A model generated the notes under the pieces. The model made no database searches, was not told the DNA's origin, and saw nothing but the letters and a program-made list of their open reading frames with translations. Of a stretch of 64,000 bases of DNA, positions 38,113-49,900 are shown piece by piece. Position 1 is the stretch's first letter. Each line of letters opens with the position of its first letter. Source of the stretch: Acanthornis magna. Taxonomy: Eukaryota > Chordata > Aves > Passeriformes > Acanthizidae. The stretch covers positions 2,027,501-2,091,500 of the forward strand of contig JAWUZG010000027.1 of the NCBI GenBank assembly GCA_036785705.1. The letters are read 5' to 3'. A program made the translations under genes and the position numbers.

Positions 38113-40850
38113 GAATAGGTCTCAAAACACTTGATAGAAAAGGCTGCTGATGCCAATCCATTTTGCAGGTGGTTGTGCATAAGGAGGGGATGTGTCCTGT
38201 ATAGTTCACCCAGTGGAAGGACTGGAAAGGGAGTGAAGTCCTCCTGCCATTCCCAGCTCACACAGACTGTGATACAGGGCCATATTTATTCCCCATGCAC
38301 AGTACTATTTGTGTTCCTTTCTAGATTTCTCCCCCTTTTTTCCTTGCTGTGAGGAGACAGCCATGCAGGAGTGCAAAAAAAAAAATTGTAAGGCAGTTGC
38401 CTTCCTTTCTGATTCCCCTAAGTAGGACAGCATCTTTTCCTTCTGTGTGTAAATCAGTCTGAAACTGCTGCAGTAAAAGGAACTGGACCTGTGCAATGTC
38501 ATCTCTGCACCATCCCACTCTCTGTTTGCCCTACACCATCCCACCAACATTTCTGCCAGGCAGGGCCATACCAGCTCACGAAGAGCAATGATTTTCTTTC
38601 CACATGGCCCTTCGGATTCCTTCAGTAGTCCTGTGGGAAATCCAAAATTCATTTATAAAAACAACGAATGGCTCCGATGCCTTGAGGGTTCTGCAGTGAT
38701 GTGGAATGTGGACAGCATTTCCTCTTTTTCCCCCCTTTTGTTTTCTCTGCCAATACTTCTACAAATGCAGGCAGCACCAAGCAAGGCTTTCAAATCCTTC
38801 ACACTGCTGCAGTGCTGTGGTCTCATTTTCCCCCTCTGCCAAAACTCTGAGCCTGCTGTTCACAGTTCAGCTGCACTGTGGCCATTCCTGTTTTTCCTGT
38901 TGCTCCCGGTGCCAGCAGCAGGGAGAAGGAGCTGCAGCTGCAAGAACCTGTCCCAGCTGGGAAGGAGCTGTGCAGGGCACCCAGGTGGGACAGGGAAGAG
39001 AAGGTTTTGCTGAGCTCTTTGCACTGCAGCAGCCTCCAAACTGTGCAGTGAAGTGTTCTGGGACCTGCTGGGATTCCTCAGCAACAGAACGTGTGCCCAC
39101 AAGTGCGATGAACTGGAAGAAGGTTTCCCCCATCTTCAACTTTTTCAAAGTCCTGTCTGCTCTTTTTCCAGAAGATCTATGGGATTTCATGGTATTGTAG
39201 CGTTTTTCAGGTGAGGATTGTGAAAAACCTCACATTCCTCCTCAGCATAAGCTTCTCAGGAATTTGCAGTCAGCACAAGTGGCATTATCCACTCCAGCTG
39301 CCAGGGTGGGTGAATGCACATTGCTGCCAGCTTTCCAAATGGTGCTGTGTGCATGTACTGGGAAAACAGGCCCCAACAGCATCAGGAATGTGCTCTGGAT
39401 CTCCAGGAATGCCACAGGATCTTTGCACACCTGGGGACTGTCCCTTCTGGGTGATGTTGGAGATGGAGCTGTGCTAACACACTGTGGGTGCAGTGCAGCC
39501 TCACGGTGTCATTTCGAAGCTGTGACCCAAACACTCGAAGCAGGTTGTGCTCTGGCTGTGCTTTATATCCCTTTTGATGGAAGGGAGCCACGAGGAATCC
39601 TATTCATAATCCATGGGCCACACTCAGTCTGAACACAGGCCAGAGTGTTCCATCCACAATCACCGCAGAGGAGTTGCTTCTTGGTGTGTGTTCGGTGATC
39701 CAAAAATCTGTCCTGGATTCCTAAGCAGCATAAATTAATACATCTCTATTAAGTTTGGGAGGGCTGCATTAATTTAGAGCAGCTGGGCCAGTGTGTCAAG
39801 GAGTGACAGCTCCTGCCCACAGCGCTCTGAGCAGCTGCTTTGTACCTCAGCCTTTGCAAACAAGTTGCCTCTGCCTTTTTCCTCCTTGCTTTGCTCAAGG
39901 GAACAATATTTTAGACATGTATGCCCCAAATGCAATTATTCTGAGGATGATAAATACAGAAGAAAATCACCATGGTAAAAAATAGAATTGAATTTGACCG
40001 GAGAATAACAGAGCCACTTTTAATTTCTAGAGAGATGGTCCCTGGTGTAAAATTCAGAAAGGAAATTAACCTTCTTATGTGTTTTCTGTTTCCTCCAAAG
40101 TTTGAGAGTAGAATTGCTGGTACAACTATAATGTCTTAATTATTGGTAATTTCTCAAAACAGTGTTTGATGTGACTGCAAATAATTTCAGAAATATTGTG
40201 ATTTTACATTTTTACAGAAATGGAAAATATTCTGGGTTTATATTACACTTTGCTACCAGAGTAATTTATACAAGGCTGTATAATTTTTTGTAAATGGTGA
40301 GACAGGGAGGCTAAGAACAGAATGTTTACGTAGTAAGTCAACTACAGAAAAAATAGAAACACAAAAGAAGCAGCCATTGAAGCAAAGACCACCATGCTGA
40401 ACACCAAATATCCACACTGGCTGTTCTTTGAAGTCAGACACTTCACGCCTTTTATGTCAACAGAAATCAAAGGGAAGACTGAAGCACCCAACCTGGGAGG
40501 TTAAGCTGCACATTGGTCATGGCATGGTCTGGTATCAACTCCAAATGAACAAAAATGCAGAAAAGTTTGCCAACTTTGTTTTGGTTTGGTTTTTTTTTAA
40601 TGAAACACTTTTGCTGAGGGACTGCATGAGCAGAGATTCTCCACAGGAGCAGGCTAAACCTTAACGCTCCCTTTTTCCTTTCCTATTTAATGTCAGAGAA
40701 ACCCATCCCCAGTGCTGAAGGAATGGGTCAGGAACCATTCCCAGGCTGATGTGTAACCCTGGCATGAGGGAGGCACAGTTTTGGTTAAAGCTTGGAAGTG
40801 AAAAGCTGTGGAAGACCTGAAGGTAGAGATGGGATCTCCTGAAATGAAGC

Positions 40851-41102
40851 CATGGCATCACTTAAAATTTGAAATATTCATTTCTCCATTTTAAAAATCA
40901 TTGCCAAAATAGTTAACCCAAAAATGATGAAAAATTTAGATTTAGATTAATGTAATTTGAAGTATTTTTACACTGGAGTGTATAACACAGTGCAGTGCTG
41001 AATCACTTTCAGGCAGAATTCTTTATTTCTCCTGAATTGGTCTCATGGAGGTAAAAATGTTCTCTAAAGCCGTATGAGATCAGCACTGCAGATCTAACAA
41101 GT
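40851..41102. repeat. Direct duplication of about 250 bp, copy 1 (partner about 44359-44612)
   Basis: This block and one 3.5 kb downstream match over about 250 bp in the same orientation. Shared runs include CATCACTTAAAATTTGAAAT, TTTCTCCATTTTAAAAATC, AATGATGAAAAATTTAGATT, GTATTTTTACACT, CTTTATTTCTCCTGAATTGG with TCTCATGGAGGTAAAA, and CAGCACTGCAGATCT. Divergence looks like roughly 10 to 15 percent with small indels. No terminal repeats, poly-A tail or target duplication are evident. It could be a local duplication or two copies of an unrecognised interspersed repeat. Confidence 0.9.
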
Positions 41103-44100
41103 CACTGTCCTGCCTTTCAGAGCAATCAGTGCCATTTATTTGCCTCCCAGTCCAGGCTGGTGCAGCCAGTGCTCACCTGGATCCTTTGATGTTTGAGATC
41201 TGACCTTTGTTTTCTCGTTGGGAACAACAGAGATGGTGCTGCTCCTAACAGGTGCCATATAGCAAATGGCAGAACTCTGAACAGGGAAAGAAAACCAGAG
41301 AAATGTGTAGCTGATATCTCAGATTTGCTCTCTATCAGCCTATCTACATAGCTTCTGGATAGAATTTGGAAAGTATATATATTTCAGGGGTGGGGAGTAC
41401 CATGCTTGGATTTAAGGTCACAATTAACTAAGTTGATGAAATGATGAAAAAGTTAAAAATGTAGATTTTTTTTATGATATCAAAAGATATAACGTTTCAC
41501 ATTCTAAATTATTTTAATAATTTTAAACAATTACTCTCTGTCCACTCAGATAAACTGTGTTTTCATATGCTTCATTCCTGCATAAAACAGTTCTGGAACT
41601 AGAAATTGGTTTCTTTCAGCAATGTATTTATATGGCTAATTTGCCTGCCTATTTTGTTGGCAATAAAACTCTGTGCTGTAAGCATTCAATTATTAAAAAA
41701 ACCCAAAACATATCATGCAGGCAGCATAAGGTGGGTAGTTAAAACTAGCTTTAGTTTTTCCCAAGCTATCATAAAAAATCATTAACGCAGAAAAATAAGA
41801 GAATACTTGATAACCAAAAAAGGTTTTGTAAATGCATGTGGTCATTGATGCACACGTGTGTGGCTGCAAGCGTTCAGAGCCTGATAATGTTTTAAAATAT
41901 AACTTCCTTTTGAAAAGAACCTAAACAATGCTTCTGTGCCAGAATTAAGGTATCAGTTTCAATATTTGTGTTGAATCCATTTTTCAGCTCAGTAGTTATT
42001 GACAAGAGGATCATCACAGGGCCCACTTTTCTGGACACAAAGCATTAGCCTGAAAGTGTTAAATAACATCTGGCAGTGACCTGCACTTTGTAAACCATAT
42101 TTTTGAAATCAGCTTAGCATGTTTTGTCTAAACAAACCAAGAAATTAAGATGCAGAGGAAAGAAAAGCATTCCAGCTGCAGATAAAAATAATTGCTGCAG
42201 TGCTATCAGGAGACACCGAGTAATTGCAGAAGTGTGATTGAGTGGAGGCAGCAAGTATTTTGTATTTTAACTGTAAAACAGGACACCAGAAAAGAAAACA
42301 GAAGGTCTTTAATATGGTACTATCATTAAAAAGGTTCGGTTAAGCCAGTATATTGTACACAGAGAAGTGCTATGTTTGTTAGAATGTGTATGTAGGGAAC
42401 TGAGAATAATTAGACTTATAATAGGAGTTTTTGGCTCTGCTTCTGCACTGTTTCAAAGCCTCAACTGTTCTTGAATCCTTAATAAGTTAAGGAATGAGTA
42501 CAGCAGAGGAGAGAGCAGGCAGAATCTGTTGGAGCAGCTTGCCCACGCCAGTTTGCCAAACTCTAAATAGCCCTTTGAAAAAAAGGCTTATTTTTTGCTG
42601 ATGACATCATTCCTGCCACTGTCAAAGTGTGACAAGCCTTGGCTTGCCTAAAGAAGAAGAAAAAAAACCTTTCTAAAACTGACACTGCACAGATTTAAAA
42701 CATATGCAAGGACTACTATAAATGTGAGATATTTATACTCTCTTTCCATGCTACAAATTTTCATTCAAGGATAGTTGTATGGATTTTTTTTTTTTTTTGT
42801 CAAGCATTTTGACTTTGTAAATCAGTGCATTTTAAATACCTAGTTTGTTCTTCGTGATCTTGTCATGGCTGCCTTAGCTCAGGCACAGGACTGTTTGATA
42901 CCAGTGCCCACAACCTGCCTTTTTTCTATTGTGGTGAATTTTAAAGTCACTGCAAACGTCTGTATAAAGTCAGGAAAGCCACAGGTATTTCTGGAGGTGA
43001 TCCTTATGCATGAGTTCCATAATACCATACTAATCTTATCTCTTTTTTTTTTTCCCCTTCTGATTTCTTATTCCTTCTGATCTGCAGAAATATGGGGAAG
43101 ATGCTCTCTGAATGTGTTTTTCCATGCTCATATTCCTGGCCATTTTCAGCATCATCCCCAGCTGTGAATTGTACAATGAATAATTAATGTTGAATGGCGA
43201 CCTTGAACCTCATAAAGCTGATTAGTAAGACAATGCATCTGGGAGAACAACTTTAAGACTGCACTTGTAAAAGAATATCAAAACAGCTTAACACAGTAGG
43301 GAAAAGCCCCCTGGAGCCCTTTTAAAACCAATTGCCTACAACCACTTCTAAAAAGAGCAACTCCATAGTGGGGGGAGAAAAAAAAAGCATGTGTAAAAAT
43401 CCTATGAAGTTCAGAAAATAAACCAGCCTTTATACTTAATTGTACCAGAGATATTTGCAGTTAAACACTGCATAGCATTATAGGGAGGGCACAGTCAGCC
43501 AGAAGAGAGCATTTTTGTCTTTTCCAGTTCCAATTGTTATGGCACAGTTGTTTTCTGGTTCGCTGGATCCTCAACACGTTCATGAACAAGGACAGTTCAG
43601 GCCTTCCCTGATGCTTCAAAGCAGAAAATATTTGCCCTGGTTCCCTCTTGCAGAGGTAAACTGCTTGTAAACCCAGGAAACTGTGATTTTTGCATGCTGG
43701 CAAAGCTAAGGATGATGGAGATTTCAGGAAGAGTTAACGCTTTTGGTTTTTTCCTGAGAAACAGTTAAAGTGTAATTTTGAGAAATGGATTCCTGGTTTT
43801 ATTTGCGTATTTGCCACTTGTTAGTGAGCAGACAGGAAATGTTGGGTTTATTATGGAAATGTGGCACGGTCCAGTTGTGCCTTACAGCAGCATTAAATCA
43901 GGCAAATCTCTCCATTTTTCTTTTCTAATCCATTTTATAAGCCCAAAATCTGGAATACCTAATTTATGTATTAACTTTGTTTTTCTTCACAGCTCATTAA
44001 ATCTGTTAATACTTAAAAGAATTTAGCTGTATCTTCTTGTTAAATGATTTGATCTAGTTCAAGAACTAAATTTCAGTTAACTATAAACAGAATATTCGGA

Positions 44101-44358
44101 TTTTTTTTTTTTCTTCCACTTGTGATTCACAACACTTTTGTAGATTTTATTCCAATTTTGGATGATTCCAAAACAAAACCTATTTCAAAATGTCATGATT
44201 TGGAAAACATCTGCTGCTCAGCCTTAGCCTCTAAGTAATCAGCACTGCTGTCTTAGAAAATTGAATAAAAAATATAACTGAATAAAAACCAAACCATAAG
44301 TGTGCCCAGGTTTGGGCTGAATTTGGCAAGTAGTTTGTCAGAGCTCAGGATTCATTCC
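41103..44358. other. Non-coding stretch between the two 250-bp duplicate copies
   Basis: AT-rich intron-like sequence without a supported exon. Short T runs (about 42783-42799 and 43043-43055) are the only low-complexity features noted. Open frames are short. Confidence 0.55.
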
Positions 44359-44612
44359 ATGACATCACTTAAAATTTGAAATACTCGTTTCTCCATTTTA
44401 AAAATCGCTGCCAAAATAGTTAATCTGAAAATGATGAAAAATTTAGATTTAGACTAATGTAATTCAAAGTATTTTTACACTAGAATGTGTAACAGTGCTG
44501 AATCACTTCCAGGTACTCTTCTTTATTTCTCCTGAATTGGTCTCATGGAGGTAAAAGCAGGTCATCTTCTCAAAAACCACATGAGGTCAGCACTGCAGAT
44601 CTGGCAAGTTTT
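44359..44612. repeat. Direct duplication of about 250 bp, copy 2 (partner about 40851-41102)
   Basis: Second copy of the block at 40851. Similarity starts at CATGACATCACTTAAAATTT and ends just after CAGCACTGCAGATCTGGCAAG. Sequences outside these limits do not match between the copies, so the limits are fairly sharp. No coding potential is visible in either copy. Confidence 0.9.
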
Positions 44613-46101
44613 AAAAACCTTGCTGCAATTTTAAAACATGCTGAGTAATTTTATCAGTATAGGGAAACTCCCAGTGGTGCAGTTTAATGTGCTTATTAAT
44701 CACATACAGCTATACTCTATAAAATAACAGTTTGCTGAAGTTACTGTGGATTATCCACAAATGGAGTGAATGTTTTTCTGTGTTTGTTTTCTACAAATAG
44801 ATTAAGATAAAATACTTTAAATCCTAATTTAAATACACAGCAAAAATTATTATGCACAAATTATTAATTAGTCATGAAAACGAAATTGAATTTGAAAGTT
44901 ATTTAACTTTTAGAGTGTTTTAGTTTTGCTTCCAGGGCAAAGCCATTCAGAATTTCTAAGGAGTCTCTGAAGCACATGACGATTCAGCTTAACAAATATT
45001 TGAACATAAAGGAAATTAAATGACATTAAAGCTTTTTATTTTAGTTATGAACAGAGGAATCTACAGGAGGATTCACAAGGAATTCTGTTCTCCAAAATAA
45101 ATAGTTTCTCTTTGTAGTGTCAAGTAGAAATGACCCTCAGAACTGGGCTAGTTGTACTTTTGTGCCTCACATCTCATCTCAGCAGTTTTTTAGGACTTTC
45201 TGTGGCACAGCACAGGGAGTGCAGGCTGTTGAAGACTCTCATCTGTATTTTTGACACCTGCTCGCCCCACCAGCTCTGGTCTGTTCCATGCTGAACGTGG
45301 GAGAAATAAACGGGGAATAGGTAGGGTGAAATCGCTCTGTGCTGCCCCAATCTCCTTGTAGGGTTTGAGTGAAGCTGAGGGAGGATTGGTGCCCTCTTAC
45401 CCCCCATGGCTGAGTTTATTCTGCTCGAATGTCACCCAGCTCAGCTGCACACCCTTTTTATTGTGTTGTTTTTTGGTGTCTTTCCCCTGCCCCCAAATAC
45501 TGCACTATCAGCCAAGAATAACTTGAGGCTGAATTCAGGACTGCTTTTAAATGTTTTCAAAACATTGCAGGAATGTATCTGATGCTTTTTCATTCTAGAT
45601 GATTTTTTTTTTTAAAGCACTTAGTAAAGCTAACAAGTCCCTGAAAGCAGCAAAGTGCTGGTGGTGGAGCTGAAGAGAGCAAAGGTTCTGAACCCAAACC
45701 CAAGATGCAGGAGAGGCTGCCTGGCAGCTCTTTGGGTTCTCAGCTTTCAGAGAGCTCTTTGTGTCAAGATGGGCACGTTTTGTTCCACTTGCCTCACCAG
45801 AAATCTTATAAATATCAGAGAATTTTGGCTTTTCCTGCCATAGACTTTCTGTGTATTTATCAGGACTCTTCATCTCCATTTTCTTATTAATTGACTCCTT
45901 TGCTGACATGTGATCTATTTAGGGATGATGACATTATGTGCACATGCGAGAATGGGCAACAGTTCTATCTTGTGATTTAATGGGTGAAAATGAATTTGTA
46001 TTTCCATTTTTACTATTGCTTTTTTTTTAATGCATCAGGCAATATTTGCTGAGCAGGTTTCAGGTGGAGTGGGAGAGGAAAGGATAGTGATTCAGGTAAT
46101 C

Positions 46102-46965
46102 AGAATCACAGGATCCCAGGATGGGTCAGGTTGGAAGGGACCACAGTGGTGTCATCTGGTGCCACCTCCCTGCTCCAGCAGGGCCATCCCAGAGCACCCA
46201 GGACAGGATTGTGTCCAGATGGTTCTGGAAAAATCTCCTTCCAGTGAGGAGACTGCACAGCCTCTCTGGACATTCTGTTCAGGGCTCGGGCACTGCACAG
46301 GACAGAAGTTGTGCCTCATGTTCAGGTGGAACTCCCTGGGCTCAGTCCCTGCCGTTCCTCTGTGCCATTGCTGAGCCCCTGGAGCAGAGCCTGGCCCTGC
46401 TCTGCCCCTCCCTGCACACAGGGATGGACACCCAGGGCTGAGGGCCCCTCTCTCTCAGCTGGGGCTCCTCTGGAGCCTGAGCAGCCCCAGCTCCCTCACC
46501 TTTCCTGGGCACAGAGATGCTCCAGGTCCTTCATCTCTGCAGCCTGTGCTGGAGCTGCTCCAGGAGCTCTGTGTCCCTCCTGTGCTGATGGTCCCAGAAC
46601 AGGACACAGCACTCCTGATGTGCCTCACAGGGCTGGGCAGAGGGGCAGGATCGCTCCCTGACCTGCTGGCACTGCTCTTCCCAAAGCACCCCAATGTTCC
46701 CTTGGCCTTGTCCCCAGGCACGGCTGGCTCATGGCGAGTTCGCTGTCCCCAGGACCCGCGGGTCCTTCTCCCCAGAGCAGATCGGCCCCAGCCCGTGATG
46801 GTGGCTTGTCCCTGCCCAGCTGCAGGGCCTGCATTTGCCCATGCTCCATGGCAGACGGTTCCCCTGTGCCCATCTCCCCAAGCTGAGTCCCTCTGAAGGC
46901 CGTGCGCCCTCAGGGCCATCGGCTGCTGCTCCCAGCACCATCAGTGAGCTGCTGAGGAAACACCG
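46102..46965 (-). mobile_element. CR1 LINE, 5'-truncated copy (3' region), antisense
   Basis: The plus strand begins AGAATCACAGGATCCCAGG, then GGTTGGAAGGGACCAC, the reverse complement of the classic bird CR1 3' end. It continues through conserved CR1 landmarks: a block reading on the minus strand as TTCCACCTGAACATGAGGCA, the region of CAGCCCCAGCTCCCTCACC, GAGATGCTCCAG, GTCCCAGAACAGGACACAGC and CCAATGTTCCCTTGGCCTTG. About 860 bp are recognisable; full-length CR1 is about 4.5 kb, so the 5' part is missing. The left edge is the 3' terminus; the right edge is uncertain. The copy is GC-rich and diverged, and the open frames in it (about 115-155 codons, both strands) do not represent an intact reverse transcriptase. 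Confidence 0.9.
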
Positions 46966-49900
46966 ATCCCTCAGAGGATCCCTGATGGACAAATTTAACC
47001 ATCTCAGCCCCACGCTGGCCTCAGGCTCCCTCTGCTCCCACACAAGGCCTCGACGTGGCCTGTGAGTCCTATCTGACATTAATGGACATTAATGGCCTCA
47101 CAGATCTCACAGTTAATCCCTATTACCATGAAACAGTGCAGCAATCCCCACAAGAACTGGACGAAATTTCGTACAGCCCCCCAGTAAGTTTTTCAGGGTA
47201 AAGCAGGGAAGCTCTTCCCTTCAGTCTCCAGCCTGTCAAGCTCTGAGCATGATTTCAGATTCTGCCTTGTGTGCTGCAATGTGATGGCTGTGCTGTTTGT
47301 CCAACACCAACTGTTTGTCCAGCTGCTAAAGGACATTTTCCTGGAGGCTTTCAGCATCTCAGCTGTCTGCTTGGAGTCAAAATGTAGGAGAAACATGTAG
47401 TTTGCAGCCTCCTCCAGCCCTCTGCATCAGTTCTCTCATTTTTCAGTCCCTTCAGTGATCCTGTGTGGGTAAAGATGGTGAAAACAGGGCCTGTGATGCT
47501 GGGGAAAAGCTGGAGGGAATCTGGCAGTAAAATTATCGAGCAGGGATCTAACATTGGTATGTCAGGCTTCATTAAATTTTAGAACTTGTATTGTTTGATA
47601 ACGTGAGTCAAGCACGGCCCCTTGTGATGCTGTTTTGTTGTGAATTATCCAGAAAAACCTGATCATGGTGCTTGGTTTTTACTGAGATCATTAAGCAACT
47701 GTGAGATCAACGGTAGCCCTGCCCTGGAATACTTTGCTGTTTCAATTATCTCAGTTTTATTCTGAAATATTCAGATTCTTGTAATTAAACCAGCAGCTTA
47801 GGTCCCACCATTTGCCACTGTGGTGAAGCAGGAAATTTTGTGGTTATGCTGCTGTGATTTGTGTTTTATTTTTCACAATAACTGATTGCCATCACAAAAT
47901 GGCTCATTTAGAGTAGCTAGCTGTATGAGTTTCTATCAGATTTTCTTTGCTGGAAAATTCACCAGAAATTGGTTTGGGATGGGTCACATATCAGAGTGAA
48001 CATTATCTATTTATATTCTTGCATTGTTTCCAAACAGACAGAAATGGAAATCAAGATTTGAAAGCTAATAGGCAATAGATGTAGTATTTAATATTAGAAT
48101 GACTAAAATATTTCATTCCAAGTTGTCTGCTTTGCTAAGATAAAAGATAAAAATCACTTTGATTTCACAAAAGAGAAATTTCTTCAAAAGGGTATGTATG
48201 GTACATTTCAGCAGCTAAATCACAAAATTCATATAATTCCCAGATGAAAGATTATAAATTAGTCTTGTGCAGTGATATTGTACAAAACTGGGAAGAACTG
48301 TGGAGTACAAAACAAGAGCAGAAAAAATTGTTTAAACAACATGAACTCATCACAAAATTTGTGTTATTTGAAACTGAACTAAAAGATGCCATGCTGGTTG
48401 GGTTTTTTTCTGTCTCCATAGTATAATTTCCCTTATAAATTTTATTTTGACTTGAACAATATTAGAGAAAAAATACATCCATTCTGTCTGCATGGAGATG
48501 TGTTGCCTTTTTTGTTCTCTTACCTTTTATGTGTTCAGCTCTCATTTCCAATTTACTGTACTAGCCCTTATTTCCAATTTACTGTACTATCCTTCAAAAT
48601 ATAATGGAATTAGACAATTTAGATTTAATTAATGGGAAAATGTTCACTTGTTTATAGTTTTATAGAATAATTGAAAAGCAGCATGTCGGAAGACTTTATC
48701 ATGGAGCTACAGGAATGAGCTTGGATACAGTGGAGATGCTTTGCCAAGAAGATGTATTACACATTGATAAATGCAGAGATAAAAATGCTCCTCTTTGCTA
48801 AGAGGTAATGAAATGGACTTTGAGATTAATATCGTTCTGACAAGGGAAATATTCAATGCATTTCTCTGCTGAAAGTCCCAGTCTTCCCTCTCAGCAATGC
48901 AAAGTGCAGAGGTGACAGAGAAGCATCCAGGCAATGGGAGGTACTGAAACTACAGAGCAGCTTTTGTACTCCAAATAAAAATAAAAGTGGGTTCTTTTCA
49001 CAGCCCAGCCTGATGTATATGCTGGCAAAATAAATCAAGTTCTGGCCAGCTACAGATAGTTGGAATGCTTTCCAGAGAACTCCATTTACCAGGAGTCCTG
49101 TAACTATCCAGACTATCAAAAGAGGTGTTTCCTATGAAGCTGCATGTGACATGGGAAGCAAATTAATTTGTGGTTTTATTGACAAAGATTATCCGACACA
49201 ATCCCATGCTGTATTACTGCAAAAATCACTGCCCACTAAATGGAAAATGCTGGAAGAGATTGGCAAGGCATATCTGGTGAATATGAATGAACTGAACATG
49301 TGCCAGCCACGGGTAGGCGGAATGTGCCACTTAACAAATTATTCTATTTTTAGCACCCTAACCTTCTCCGTAGGCTGCCGGTCAGGAGAGGAGCTGGGTG
49401 TGTGGGAGGGAGGCAGCCCCGGCCAGCTGCCGCTGTGGCCTTGCCCTGGGCTCTCGTGCTCCGGGGATGCGGAGGGAAGGAGCCCTGGCTGCAGCCATGG
49501 TGTGGAATTTCCCCGTGCTCGGGGTATTTAGACAGCAGCACACTTACAAATGGGTTGTAAAATTGGACGCCTGCCGGGGGAGGCTTGGGCCTCTTGGTTT
49601 ACTTACTAAGCCTATGTTTCAATGGAGAAGTAAATTTGATTTTTCTCCCCCCTCCCTCTCTTCTCCTTTCTCTTTTCCCTCCTCCCCCAGCCCTCCTTTG
49701 CTAAAGAGGCATCAGTGACTGGTGAGAAGAACTGACCAACTTGACCTCCTCTCCCACTGGTGGTCATGAGAATAATACAGGAGGAGGTCAGAGGGCAGCT
49801 TTTGAATACTCTTAGGAGCTAATTTATTACAAGGAGGGAGTTTCACATTGGCTGAATTATTTTCTTGAAGAGAAGACCACACTTGAGTTTGTTTATGCCT

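Larger units (their letters stand above)
32111..40850. other. Non-coding stretch with small low-complexity tracts
   Basis: No convincing exon. Small features include an A-rich tract (about 33001-33085), pyrimidine-rich runs (about 33795-33830), the GT microsatellite at 34732-34774, a CR1 scrap at about 35955-36003 and a T/G-rich tract at about 38020-38112. A GC-richer patch near 32340-32760 and another near 38700-39640 hold short open frames on both strands without coding-like codon bias. A 32-nt block at 32371-32402 has splice-like edges only. Confidence 0.5.

Noticed and set aside
46455..46919. 154-codon minus-strand frame in GC-rich DNA
   Set aside because: Lies in a decayed CR1 copy and does not represent an intact element protein.
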